This document shows positions 27,365-35,702 of a DNA stretch of 64,000 nt, in pieces. Origin of the DNA: Actinomycetota bacterium. GTDB taxonomy: Bacteria; Actinomycetota; Actinomycetes; Actinomycetales; Dermatophilaceae. A program made the translations under genes and the position numbers. A model generated the notes under the pieces. It saw nothing but the letters and a program-made list of their open reading frames with translations, did no database searches and was not told where the DNA came from. The stretch lies in assembly GCA_020160805.1 (NCBI GenBank), contig JAIUPO010000002.1, positions 62,001 to 126,000 of the forward strand, given 5' to 3'. How positions within the stretch are numbered: position 1 is the first letter of the stretch; each line of letters begins with the position of its first letter.

Positions 27365-27885
27365 GTTCGCCTGTCGAACACGGAGCGAGCGCGCTCAACG
27401 GGCCCGCGGGGAGCGCCCCGGACCTGCGACGGCCCGCCGCCCCGGGCGAGGTGCGCCCCGCGGAGCAGATCGAAGGCGCGCACGACACCTACGACAAGGG
27501 CGAGGTCGGCTCGATCGGGGCGATTCTCAGCGCCGTGGCCGGTGACATCTCCACGCTGATGCAGCAGGAGGTGGCGCTGGCCAAGGCCGAGGTTCGCCAG
27601 TCCGCGCAGAACGCCGGCAAGGGTGCGGGCATGCTCGCCGGTGCCGGCGTGGCCGGACACCTCGCGCTCATCTTCATGTCGCTGGCTCTGTGGTGGGCCC
27701 TCGGCACCTGGATGCATCGCTTCGGGTGGGCGGCGTTCATCGTCGGCCTGCTCTGGGCGGCGATCGCCGGAGCTCTCGCGATGAAGGGTCGCTCCGAACT
27801 CAAGAATGTCAATGGCTTGCCGCGCACCGTCGAGACCGCCAAGAAGGTCCCGGATGCGCTGAAGGGAAATGAGGACCACCGATGA
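27361..27885 (+). CDS. phage holin-like (Phage_holin_3_6) membrane protein
   Basis: A 174-aa protein. A disordered N-terminal 40 residues is followed by an amphipathic helix LMQQEVALAKAEVRQS and two membrane helices (GVAGHLALIFMSLALWWALG and FIVGLLWAAIAGALAM). This is the usual layout of the holin-3_6 family, which in actinobacteria is a chromosomal envelope gene, not a phage lysis gene. It is the middle gene of a three-gene overlapping operon. Confidence 0.78.
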   Translation: MSSPVEHGASALNGPAGSAPDLRRPAAPGEVRPAEQIEGAHDTYDKGEVGSIGAILSAVAGDISTLMQQEVALAKAEVRQSAQNAGKGAGMLAGAGVAGHLALIFMSLALWWALGTWMHRFGWAAFIVGLLWAAIAGALAMKGRSELKNVNGLPRTVETAKKVPDALKGNEDHR

Positions 27886-28538
27886 GCAATACGGACATGA
27901 GCAACGACCCCGACGAGCTGCGCCGTGACATCGAGCGCACCCGCGAGAACCTGAGCCAGAATGTCAACGCCCTCGGCGAGGCCGTCGACCCCGGTGCCGT
28001 CGCCAAGCGACAGGTCGAGAAGGTCCAGGACAAGGTCATGGGCGTCGGTCAGGGCCTGAAGGAGAAGGTCATGGGCAGCGACGACGACTATGGCAATGAC
28101 GGTGTCGCCGCGAAATTCGGCGACGCCGGCGACAAGGTCGGCGAACTCGCCGGTTCGGCCAAGTCCTCGGTCGAGAATGCTCCGGCCGCTGCCAAGCGCA
28201 AGGCCCAGGGCAATCCGCTGGCCGCCGGTCTCATCGCCCTGGGCGCGGGCTGGCTGCTCGGCTCGCTGCTGCCCGCTTCTCAGCGGGAGCAGGAACTGAC
28301 CGATCGCGCCAAGGACGTCATCGAGGACAAGGGCCAGCCCCTTCTGGACGAGGTCAAGTCGGCGGCCCAGGATGTCGCCGAGAACCTCAAGGCGCCCGCC
28401 CAGGAAGCTGCCGCCGCGCTGAAGGACAGCGCGCAGGAGAGCGTCGAGAAGGTCAAGTCCGAGGGCCAGGACGCCGCCGCGCAGGTCAAGGCGAGCGCCA
28501 AGGACTCCGCCGAGACGGTGCAGCAGCAGGCGAAGTAA
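27882..28538 (+). CDS. DUF3618 family protein
   Basis: A 218-aa protein. The N-terminal NDPDELRRDIERTRENLSQN is the DUF3618 signature. It is followed by a coiled region, one membrane helix (AAGLIALGAGWLLGSLL, about 105-122) and a long A/K/E/D-rich helical C-terminus of LEA-like character. Start ATG overlaps the upstream stop by four bases. The transcript ends at the strong hairpin at 28556. Confidence 0.82.
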   Translation: MSNTDMSNDPDELRRDIERTRENLSQNVNALGEAVDPGAVAKRQVEKVQDKVMGVGQGLKEKVMGSDDDYGNDGVAAKFGDAGDKVGELAGSAKSSVENAPAAAKRKAQGNPLAAGLIALGAGWLLGSLLPASQREQELTDRAKDVIEDKGQPLLDEVKSAAQDVAENLKAPAQEAAAALKDSAQESVEKVKSEGQDAAAQVKASAKDSAETVQQQAK

Positions 28539-28555
28539 CCCGCCTCCTGGCTGCA

Positions 28556-28597
28556 CGAAGAACCCCGGCGACCCGCGTGGGTCGCCGGGGTTCTTCG
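28556..28597 (+). terminator. strong intrinsic-type terminator of the stress operon
   Basis: Perfect 19-bp inverted repeat, arms 28556-28574 and 28579-28597, with a 4-nt GCGT loop, 17 bp after the DUF3618 stop. The sequence ends GGGGTTCTTCG. It probably also stops transcription from the opposite side. Confidence 0.88.
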
Positions 28598-28627
28598 CGT
28601 CTCGGACATTGGGCCGGCGGTCTCCGA

Positions 28628-29163
28628 TCAGGCGTATGCCGGCGCCTCACCGAGGGGTATGCCAGCTCCGCAACGCGGGCCGGGAGCGAGCCGGATGGGG
28701 CCGGACACCCCCGGCGGGACGTCGAGCCCACCCTGCTGGATCCGGATCTCGCCGGCGTCGTGCATGGCCCGGGCGATCTCACGAACGAGCGGCATCAGCG
28801 CGCGCCAGGACTCGCCGCCGGCGATGCGCGCTGCCTCGCTCGGGCACATCGATCCGGTCGGCCGGCCGCGCAGGATCGTGCGAATGGCCGCGGCGAGGCG
28901 AGGCGAGTCGACCGGCCGTCGTCGGTCGGCTCCCACCACGGGTCGCCGCGCTCACCCAGGGCGACCTTGGCGTCCTGAACCCCACGGCGCATCGGCGGCA
29001 TGGGTGCGCACGGCGCGGCGGGCGTGCATCAATCCGGCGACGAGCTCGGCCCGAAGTTTTTCGGGGATTCCGGGATCCGTTGCCCGCCAACGCCGTCTGC
29101 CCACGACGATATGGCGGCCGTCCAGCGTGCGTTCCACCGAACGCTCACCGGCGGCCGCCGGTG
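28628..29163 (-). pseudogene. DUF3253-containing protein, frameshifted
   Basis: Three pieces of one protein lie in different frames. Piece 1 (about 29150-28960) reads ERTLDGRHIVVGRRRWRATD and LVAGLMHARRAV. Piece 2 (about 28980-28920) reads VQDAKVALGERGDPWWEPTD. Piece 3 (28939-28628) is the DUF3253 domain with ICPSEAARIAGGESW-like GSMCPSEAARIAGG and WRALMPLVREIARAM. At least two indels separate them. No start codon is clear, since piece 1 runs directly from the hemerythrin gene stop. A homologous intact protein would be about 170-180 aa. Confidence 0.7.
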
Positions 29164-29166
29164 GGG

Positions 29167-29664
29167 TCAGCTGACGACCGCGTCGATCATCTTCTTGAGA
29201 GCGCCGGGCTGCTCCGGCTTGGTCGGGGCCGTAGGGCGCAGCTCGGCCATCCGCGTGCCGATCTCGCGAAGGTCGGTGCGCGACAAGGCATCGCGGACCT
29301 TCGGGAACCACTCGTCCTCCTCCTCCTTCACGTGATGGCGGACGTTCTCCATCAGAACGGTGAACTTGGGGAAATAGCGCTCGTCCGTGTCGTCCATCGC
29401 CTCGAGCTCGACGGCGAGCAGGTCGACGACGTGGTGCTCTTCATACGACTCGAGGATGTCGTCCTCGATGTCCGGCACGAGCCGGCGCACCTCGGGATAC
29501 ATGACCTCGTTCTCGAGATAGGTATGCACGGTGAGCTTGCTCAGCACCTCGGTGACGATCTTGCGCTTGCGCGCCGGGGTCGTGGCCTTCTTCTCGAATT
29601 CGGCGAAGAGCTTGGCGACCTCCTTGTGGTCGGCCTTGAGCATGACGATGGCGTCCTGAGACAT
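29167..29664 (-). CDS. hemerythrin HHE domain protein
   Basis: A 165-aa four-helix protein with the metal-binding pattern of hemerythrin-like proteins: LKADHKEVAKLFAEFE (first His), HTYLENEVMYPEV (His-Glu), EEHHVVDLLAVELEA (His) and VRHHVKEEEDEWFP (His-Glu). It would bind a di-iron site and may sense or store O2 or protect iron; the role here is unknown. Start ATG 29664 has AGAGGAACC upstream on the minus strand. The broken DUF3253 gene follows directly. Confidence 0.87.
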   Translation of the reverse strand: MSQDAIVMLKADHKEVAKLFAEFEKKATTPARKRKIVTEVLSKLTVHTYLENEVMYPEVRRLVPDIEDDILESYEEHHVVDLLAVELEAMDDTDERYFPKFTVLMENVRHHVKEEEDEWFPKVRDALSRTDLREIGTRMAELRPTAPTKPEQPGALKKMIDAVVS

Positions 29665-29818
29665 GGGTTCCTCTCGTGTCGGGTCCCGGGCGGGCCCACA
29701 TCGGGATGTCGATCGGGGGCCGGGCTCGCTATCCGGAGCCTAGGCTGTCGGCCGGGTCCGGATGCCCTTGGCTTCCACCCTCTTTGGAGTGGTATGCCCG
29801 CTAGGCTTCCGGGCGATC

Positions 29819-30640
29819 ATGAGACGCGACAACTGTCCCGGCTTGGTGCTGAGCCTTCTCGCCGCCACGATGGCGCCGGCGGTCAGTCCGTTACTCGTCG
29901 CGATCGTGCTCGGCGTCCGTATGGTCGTGGCCGTCGCCCTGATCGTGGCTTTCGGCTTCGCCGGCACTCTGATGGCCGGACGCGCGCTCGGCGTGCCACC
30001 GATGCAGCGCCTGCTCGTCGCCGCCGGCTTCTCTATCTGCGGGGCGGCCGCGGTGGCGGCAGTCGACGGGGTGGTCGAAGCGGACGAGGAGGATGTCGCC
30101 TCGGCCATCGCGCTCGTCGTCCTCTTCGGCACGGCGATGATCGCTCTCGGCCCGGCGCTGACCGGGCTACTCGACCTCAGCACGCGCCGGCAGGGACTCG
30201 TCATCGGGGGTGCGGTCCACGAGGTTGCCCAGGTCGTCGCCGCCGGAGGCATCATCGGCCACGCGGCCCTGGCCGCCGCGGTGACGGCGAAACTCGCCCG
30301 CGTGGCCATGCTCGCGCCGATGATCATGGTGATCGGTGCGCGCCGCCGGCATCGGCTTGCAGCCGCAGCGACCACGTCGAATCCGCCGCTCGTGCCGCTC
30401 TTCGTCGCCGGCTTCCTCGCCGCTGCCGTCGTGCGCACCGCCGTGCCGCTCGACGATGGCGTGATCTCGGCCGCGCGGATGCTGCAGACCGTTCTCCTTG
30501 CCGCGGCGATGTTCGCCCTCGGCACCGGCGTCAAGGCCCCGGTGCTGCGCAAGCTCGGCGGGCGGCCGCTTGCTCTCGGCGCCCTGTCGACAGCCTGGCT
30601 CTTCGTTCTCGCCGTGGGAGCGGTCGCCATCACCACCTGA
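29819..30640 (+). CDS. YeiH/UPF0324-type membrane protein, possibly internally deleted
   Basis: Membrane protein of 273 aa (292 if ATG 29762 is used). Family markers FSICGAAAVAAVDGVV and GGAVHEVAQVVAAGGI are clear. The first membrane helix (SPLLVAIVLGV) joins directly to RMVVAVALIVAFGFAGTLMA. In the family about 50 residues with two more membrane helices normally lie between these segments, so an in-frame deletion is likely near 29915. YeiH proteins are proposed sulphate or anion exporters. Neither start has a good ribosome site. Confidence 0.65.
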   Translation: MRRDNCPGLVLSLLAATMAPAVSPLLVAIVLGVRMVVAVALIVAFGFAGTLMAGRALGVPPMQRLLVAAGFSICGAAAVAAVDGVVEADEEDVASAIALVVLFGTAMIALGPALTGLLDLSTRRQGLVIGGAVHEVAQVVAAGGIIGHAALAAAVTAKLARVAMLAPMIMVIGARRRHRLAAAATTSNPPLVPLFVAGFLAAAVVRTAVPLDDGVISAARMLQTVLLAAAMFALGTGVKAPVLRKLGGRPLALGALSTAWLFVLAVGAVAITT

Positions 30641-30655
30641 CGTCGGGGCAAGATC

Positions 30656-31288
30656 TCAATCGAGGTCGAAATCCACTCTCTCCCCGCGCAATTGGCGCAG
30701 TCCGTCACGCAGCAGGTGCAGCGCCGCCACGACGACGAGCCCACCGACGAGCAGGGCGAGGGCCGGGTCGAGCCAATGGAAGCGCCCCGTCGCCGCGATG
30801 ATCCCGCCGGCGACCGCGACCGCCCCTGCCGCTGTGGCATCGGCGAGAGTGTCGATCAGCACCGAGCGCATGTGCACATCCTCGCGACCGGCATCGCGTC
30901 CGAGCACCACCGCGCCGAGCAGCAGCACGACGCACGTCACGACCGCGGCGAGCAGCATAGGCAGTCCCAGCACGGCATACGACCCATGGCGCAGGCGGTG
31001 CACGGCCTCGGCGACGATGATCGCGGTGACGACCAGGAGCAGCACGCCATTGACCAGGGCCACGATCGTCGTCGCGCGCGACCGGGCAGGGTCGGCGCCG
31101 GGGCGGTCTCGGACGGTGACCGCAACCAGTCCCAGCAGCAGGGCCACCGAGTCGGCGGCGGTATCGCCGGCGGCGGCCAAGAGGCTCACCGCGCCGCTCA
31201 CGCGCCCGGCGATCAGCAGGCCACCGATGAGCGCGAGATTCAGCAGCAGCACCACGGCGAGCCGGCGCCGCTGACTCCATCCCTTCAC
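30656..31288 (-). CDS. cation diffusion facilitator family transporter
   Basis: A 210-aa protein with about six membrane helices, exporting divalent metal in exchange for protons. The metal-site motifs in helices 2 and 5 read GDTAADSVALL and LIDTLADATAAG, i.e. Asp-x3-Asp in both instead of the His-x3-Asp of zinc transporters. The cytoplasmic C-terminal domain of the family is essentially missing; the protein stops shortly after helix 6. Metal specificity is therefore uncertain. ATG 31288 is taken as start. Convergent with the YeiH-like gene. Confidence 0.78.
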   Translation of the reverse strand: MKGWSQRRRLAVVLLLNLALIGGLLIAGRVSGAVSLLAAAGDTAADSVALLLGLVAVTVRDRPGADPARSRATTIVALVNGVLLLVVTAIIVAEAVHRLRHGSYAVLGLPMLLAAVVTCVVLLLGAVVLGRDAGREDVHMRSVLIDTLADATAAGAVAVAGGIIAATGRFHWLDPALALLVGGLVVVAALHLLRDGLRQLRGERVDFDLD

Positions 31289-31402
31289 GGGACCAGTCTC
31301 GCGGTCCCGGGCCGGCCACGGAGCGGGTGGGTCACGGCATACGGGCGGCCGTGGTATGCCGGCCTCCCGGGCGCCGCGGCCGCGCGCGCCCGGGAGGGGG
31401 TC

Positions 31403-34400
31403 TCAACAGCCAGTGGGATCGAACGTCTGGGTCGCGGCGGGCACTGCGCCCGAGCCGTTCCAGGTGTTCCCTGCACTGGTCCAATAGGTGCGCAGATTGG
31501 GGGCGACGTAAACCGTCGCGAAGTCGTTGCCGGTGAAGGTGCCGCGGATGCTCGTCCCGAGGCCGAGGTCCCGGCCGGTGCCGACTGGGCTCTTCGCGAT
31601 GTTGCAGCGGACAATGACATCCGTGGTGCTGAGCGCCGGGGTGGGCGAGGTGAGGGATGAATCCTTCATCCGGATCGAAAGGCCCCACTGGCGGTAGTCG
31701 GTCGCGAGGTTGTATTCCCAGCGGTTGCCCCAGCCCGACATCTGGTCGTTGTAGCCGATGGCAACGCGGCGAACCACGTTGTGGTGCAACCAATTCCAGC
31801 TGGAATCGACATCGGTGTTGATGCCGCGTCCATCGCCCGGGATGTCGTGGACGTAGTTCTCGCTCACCTCGTTGTAGTCCGAGCCGCTGCCCAGGCGAAT
31901 GCCCTCGTGCATGAAATGGGCGGTGGTGTCGGCGAGATTCCAGACCTCATTGCCGGTGACCTTCCAGCCGGTGCTGAAGGTGATCAGCCAGATGCCCGGT
32001 CCGGTGCCGCAGTCGATGTCGTGGATGCGGTTGCCGCTCGCCTCGCCGTATGCGGAGAAGATCGCGTGGATGCCGCGGCCGGTGAACTCGTTGTTGCGGA
32101 TCTTGATGCCCTCGGCCCACGCGAGACCCGGCTTGTCGGTCTTCGTGCGCAGGAAGGGGACGAGCGCGGTGCGGGCGAGCTCCGGGTCGTTGGTGCCATG
32201 ACCGGGTGCTTCGCGTCGCGACTGCCAGTCCTCGGCGTTGACATAGTTCGTGATCCAGCTGTAGGCGAATTGCGCCTGGTTCCCGGCGATCCACAGACCG
32301 TTGTCGATCGTCAGGCCCTCGAAGATCCAGTGGCTGGCGCCATTAGTCAGCTTGATCGTTCGGTCCTGCGCGGCCGACGTGGCGTCGCAGGAGGCGGCGC
32401 TGACGGGGTGGGTGAGGACGACCTTGCCGTCGCCGGCCGCCCGCATGGTGATCGGCTCGGCCTTGGTGCCCGACTTCTGGATCGTGATCGAGGCAGCGGA
32501 GGCATAGGTCCCGGCCTTGATCAGGATGGTCGTGCCGGGGACCGCCTTGTCGACCGCCTTCTGAATCGTCAGCAGCGGGGCGGCTTCCGAGCCGTCCGCG
32601 GTGTCCGAGCCGTTCGTTGCGACATAGAGCACCTTGTCGGCGGCCGGCACCGTGCTCGAGGTGGTCGCGAAGCCAAGGCGCGAGGGCTCGGAGGTATTGC
32701 CCGCCTCGTCGCGCGCGATGACGACCAGGACATAGTCGGTGCCGGGCTGCAGGCCGGAGAGGGTGGCCGTCGTGCCGGTGGTGTCGGCGGTCGCCACGGC
32801 GGTGCCAGCGACGCGGGCCTCGACGCGGTATCCCGCCACCCCGGTGGCGTCGGTGGATGCCGTCCAGGTCGCGGTGACCGAGGTCGTCCCCGCAGTCGTG
32901 CGCAGGTCGGTCGGCGCCGTCGGCGCGGTGGTGTCGGGCAGGGCGGGCGTGGCGAGGGTCGCCGTGGCCGCGGCCGAGATATTGCCGGCGGCGTCGCGCG
33001 CCGTCACCGAGACGGTGTATGCCGTGCTCGGGTCGAGGCCGGTCAGCGTCCAGCCGGTGCCGGTGACGTCGGTGGTCGACACGGGCTGCGTCCCCTTGGT
33101 CAGGGTCACGCGGTATCCCGTCACGCCCTTGGCGTCCGTGCTCGCGGTCCACGAGAGCGTCGCCGAGGTGGCCGACGTCGCGGTGGCGGTCAGTGCGCCG
33201 GGCATCGTCGGGGCGATGGTGTCCGGGGCGGCGGGCGTCGTCAGCGACATCGTCGCGGGAAGGGAGGTGTTGCCGGCGGCGTCGCGCGCGGTCACGGACA
33301 CCGCATACGTCGTCTCGGGATCGAGGCCGGTGACCTCGGCCGTGGTGCCGGTGACGTCGACGGTCTTGGTGGCGCCGCCGCCGGTGAGGGTCACGGTGTA
33401 TGCCGTGACATCGGCGTCCGGGCTCGCGGTCCAGGCCAGGGTGGCCGTCGTCGGTGTCGTCGTGCCGGTGAGACCGGTGGGCGCGCCCGGCGCGGTGGTG
33501 TCCGCCGGCGCCTTGGCGACGAAGCTCGTGAAGGCGGAGACCGAGATATTGCCGGCGGCATCCCGGGCGCGCACGAGGACGGAATAGGACAGCCCCGTCG
33601 TCAGCCCGGTGAAGGTCTTGGTGGTGTCGGTGATGGTCTCGCGCGACAGGATGTTCGTGCCGCGCTTGAGCACCACCGTGTAGCCGGTCACTCCGACATC
33701 GTCGGTGCTCGGCGACCAGGTGGCGACGGCCGAGGTGGCGTCCGGGGCGACGACCAGCCCGGTGGGCACGGTGGGCGCGGTGGTGTCGGACGGCTTGGTC
33801 GTGGTGAAGCTGAAATTCGTTGCGGCAGAGGCGTTCCCGGCGGCATCAACGGCCATGACCGAGCCGGTGTATGCCGTCGAGGGCGTCAGCGAGTTCACCG
33901 TCGCCGAGGTCGTCGTGACATCCTGTGCGGTCCCGTCGACGGTGACGCGGTAGTGGTGGACGCCGACATTGTCGGTGCTCGCCTTCCACGTGATGTTCGC
34001 GCCCGAGGAGGTGGGGGCGGCGACGGGCGACGCGGGCGCCGTCGGGGCGGCGGTGTCGGCCTTGGTCGTGACCGACAGCTTGGCGGCGATGGAATAGTTG
34101 CCGGCCTTGTCGACGGCCTTGACGCTCACGGCGTATGTCGTGAGCGGGCTCAACCCGGCGACGACGGCTTTCGGCGAGGTGACGCGGACGCGCTTGGAGC
34201 CGACGGTGACGACATACGCCGCAACACCGACGTTGTCCGTGCTCGCGGTCCACGTCAGGGTGACATTCGCCGTCGCGGTGACGGCTTTGAGGTTCGTCGG
34301 GGCCGTCGGTGCCTTGGTGTCGCCGGCGCGCGCGGAACTCGCCGGGCTGCGTCCCGGCACGTCGTCCGCGAGCTGGCGAGCCGACGCCGCGCCCGAGACG

Positions 34401-34489
34401 GCGAGCACGTGCGCCGCGACGACGGCGGCGGCCAGGGGGAGGCGACCGCGCGCAGGCATACGGGAACGAGCAGGGGACGGCATGGGCAT
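31403..34489 (-). CDS. secreted protein: six fibronectin-III domains plus right-handed beta-helix
   Basis: About 1028 aa. The N-terminus MPMPSPARSRMPARGRLPLA then a hydrophobic alanine-rich stretch is a Sec-type signal peptide ending near ASA. Six FN3 domains follow, each opening with a D-T-x-A-P-T-x-P linker and each containing AVSVxAxDAAGN-type ends (about residues 55-610). The C-terminal 400 residues start with LYVATNGSDTADGSEAAP and contain N-rich beta-helix turns (KIRNNEFTGRGIHA, WKVTGNEVWNLAD, NEVSENYVHDI). This is the DUF1565/pectate-lyase-like fold seen in secreted polysaccharide-binding or cleaving enzymes. No LPXTG anchor. Substrate unknown. Confidence 0.82.
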   Translation of the reverse strand: MPMPSPARSRMPARGRLPLAAAVVAAHVLAVSGAASARQLADDVPGRSPASSARAGDTKAPTAPTNLKAVTATANVTLTWTASTDNVGVAAYVVTVGSKRVRVTSPKAVVAGLSPLTTYAVSVKAVDKAGNYSIAAKLSVTTKADTAAPTAPASPVAAPTSSGANITWKASTDNVGVHHYRVTVDGTAQDVTTTSATVNSLTPSTAYTGSVMAVDAAGNASAATNFSFTTTKPSDTTAPTVPTGLVVAPDATSAVATWSPSTDDVGVTGYTVVLKRGTNILSRETITDTTKTFTGLTTGLSYSVLVRARDAAGNISVSAFTSFVAKAPADTTAPGAPTGLTGTTTPTTATLAWTASPDADVTAYTVTLTGGGATKTVDVTGTTAEVTGLDPETTYAVSVTARDAAGNTSLPATMSLTTPAAPDTIAPTMPGALTATATSATSATLSWTASTDAKGVTGYRVTLTKGTQPVSTTDVTGTGWTLTGLDPSTAYTVSVTARDAAGNISAAATATLATPALPDTTAPTAPTDLRTTAGTTSVTATWTASTDATGVAGYRVEARVAGTAVATADTTGTTATLSGLQPGTDYVLVVIARDEAGNTSEPSRLGFATTSSTVPAADKVLYVATNGSDTADGSEAAPLLTIQKAVDKAVPGTTILIKAGTYASAASITIQKSGTKAEPITMRAAGDGKVVLTHPVSAASCDATSAAQDRTIKLTNGASHWIFEGLTIDNGLWIAGNQAQFAYSWITNYVNAEDWQSRREAPGHGTNDPELARTALVPFLRTKTDKPGLAWAEGIKIRNNEFTGRGIHAIFSAYGEASGNRIHDIDCGTGPGIWLITFSTGWKVTGNEVWNLADTTAHFMHEGIRLGSGSDYNEVSENYVHDIPGDGRGINTDVDSSWNWLHHNVVRRVAIGYNDQMSGWGNRWEYNLATDYRQWGLSIRMKDSSLTSPTPALSTTDVIVRCNIAKSPVGTGRDLGLGTSIRGTFTGNDFATVYVAPNLRTYWTSAGNTWNGSGAVPAATQTFDPTGC

Positions 34490-34630
34490 CTCTCGGGGGC
34501 AGAGGAATCGATGGATGGCAGGACGCACGCGGGCCTACCAAGCGGTAACTACTGTGCCATGCCGGGGCCAAGCCCGGCAAACCGTCCACCCACCACCAAC
34601 CCGGGGGCTGACCTGCACCGGAGGGGTGAG

Positions 34631-34985
34631 TCAGTCCTTGACGGCCCCCTCCAGCATGCCGGCGATGACGTGCCGCTGCAGGAAGAGATAGAGCACCACG
34701 ATCGGGGCGGCGATGATGACCGAGCCGGCGGCGAGGAGGGCGAAGCCCTGGGTGTACTGGCCGCTGAAGAAGCTCAGCCCCAGCGGTCGGTGCGGATCGC
34801 CTCATTGGTCGGCGCCAGGACGAGGGGGATGAGGAATTCGTTCCACGTCCACAGGAAGCTCAAGATGACCAGGGTCAGGATCGCCGGCCGGGCGAGCGGC
34901 ACGAGGACCTGCCACAGGACGCGCCAGTGGCCGGCGCTGTCGAGGCGGGCGGCCTCGATGAGCGATCGGCTGCTGGTGCGGAAGA
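34631..34985 (-). pseudogene. sugar ABC transporter permease (MalG/UgpE type), 3' half
   Basis: The translation matches the second half of a carbohydrate ABC permease: FFRTSSRSLIEAARLDSAGH (the EAA loop that contacts the ATPase), then ILTLVILSFLWTWNEFLIPL. After LAPTNEAIRT the frame breaks near 34785 and continues in another frame as LGLSFFSGQYTQGFALLAAG, ending MLEGAVKD at 34631. The matching 5' half lies at 38495-38930 in the same orientation, about 3.5 kb away. One gene has therefore been split by inserted DNA and has a further frameshift. Confidence 0.85.
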
Positions 34986-35061
34986 AGCTGCGCCCGGTGC
35001 GCGCCGCCAGCGCGTCCAGACGGGCTTCCTCTTCAGACGTCAACCGAATCGACAACGGCAT
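34986..35061 (-). pseudogene. ribbon-helix-helix (RelB-like) antitoxin, N-terminal fragment
   Basis: ATG 35061 is preceded by a perfect AGGAGGTGA ribosome site and opens MPLSIRLTSEEEARLDALAA, the DNA-binding strand and first helix of a ribbon-helix-helix antitoxin. After ARTGRS the frame passes directly into the ABC permease EAA loop, so the rest of the antitoxin and any toxin have been lost at the junction near 34986. The chimeric frame ends at 34774 and would make a 95-aa hybrid if translated. Confidence 0.75.
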
Positions 35062-35074
35062 TCTTTTCACCTCC

Positions 35075-35097
35075 TGCGATACACGTTTCGTATCGCA
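35075..35097. promoter_or_regulatory. palindromic operator of the antitoxin remnant
   Basis: TGCGATAC (35075-35082) and its complement GTATCGCA (35090-35097) lie 14 bp upstream of the antitoxin start, overlapping the likely promoter. This is the usual position of the self-regulation site of toxin-antitoxin operons. Confidence 0.65.
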
Positions 35098-35191
35098 GAG
35101 AAGACGACCGCACCGACCGCGGCCTTCTGGGCGGAAGGGGCCAACTGCGTCGGGCGCCGTCGGTGGCTGTTCGACGTGGAGTCTGGGCGTC

Positions 35192-35204
35192 GGGGGGGGG
35201 GGGG
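35192..35204. repeat. homopolymer run of 13 G
   Basis: Uninterrupted G tract within the 180-bp stretch 35098-35280, in which I see no gene. It could be a slippage site, or an assembly or sequencing uncertainty. Confidence 0.9.
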
Positions 35205-35280
35205 CTCGGGGGCGGGCTTTGCGTCCTGCACGCGGGACAAGATGGCCCGTCTGCCGAACTCCTCGAAGTTTCGGAGGGGC

Positions 35281-35405
35281 GCAGCTGGAGTCATGCTTCG
35301 CGCTCCTGCAGAAGAACGTGCTCAACCAGCGCCGCTGGGACACCCGAGAGGAGCTGCGGATCGCCATCGTCACCTGGATCGAGCGGACCTACCACCGCAG
35401 ACGCC
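35281..35405 (+). pseudogene. IS3-family transposase, C-terminal fragment
   Basis: About 40 residues, QLESCFALLQKNVLNQRRW then REELRIAIVTWIERTYHRRR, match the end of the IS3-family OrfB integrase core, including the region after the last catalytic glutamate. The usual closing LTPVEFE motif is missing because the sequence changes to another gene fragment at about 35405. No inverted repeats of the element are seen. Confidence 0.75.
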
Positions 35406-35407
35406 GA

Positions 35408-35702
35408 CAAGAGCGCCTTTCACCAGGCCGTGATCGAGACACTGGGCGTCGAAGTCGTGGTGTGTTTCGGACGCCGGGGTGCGGACTTCGTGCGCCAGCA
35501 GTTGGGGGCACACGAGCGGATCGACTCATTCGTGGAGACGAACGACCGCGGATGGACCAGCAGCACCTTTGTCGCTGGATCCGGGATCACAGTTGTCCAG
35601 GTCACCCATCCGTCCAGGGCCCACTGGCGCAACCGGAAGGCCGACGTCTCGCCGCTGGTGAGTCGAGCGCTGGCTCCTGGGCAGGACCTGCCACTCCGGT
35701 GA
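35408..35702 (+). pseudogene. C-terminal fragment, possibly uracil-DNA glycosylase-like
   Basis: The frame reads DKSAFHQAVIETLGVEVVVC, then FVETNDRGWTSSTFVAGSG and ITVVQVTHPSRAHW, ending at 35702. The HPS motif after a hydrophobic strand and the V-V-C-F-G strand resemble the C-terminal half of the uracil-DNA glycosylase superfamily, but the identification is tentative. The N-terminal part is absent; it joins directly onto the transposase fragment. Confidence 0.45.

Noticed and set aside
27361-27885. Holin-like gene as evidence of a prophage
   Set aside because: No lysin, structural or integrase genes are near, and this family is a common chromosomal envelope gene in actinobacteria.
34560-34579. 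TGCCGGGGC...GCCCGGCA hairpin near the start of the FN3 gene as a terminator
   Set aside because: The stem is only about seven continuous base pairs with a 3-nt loop in very GC-rich DNA, so chance pairing is likely.
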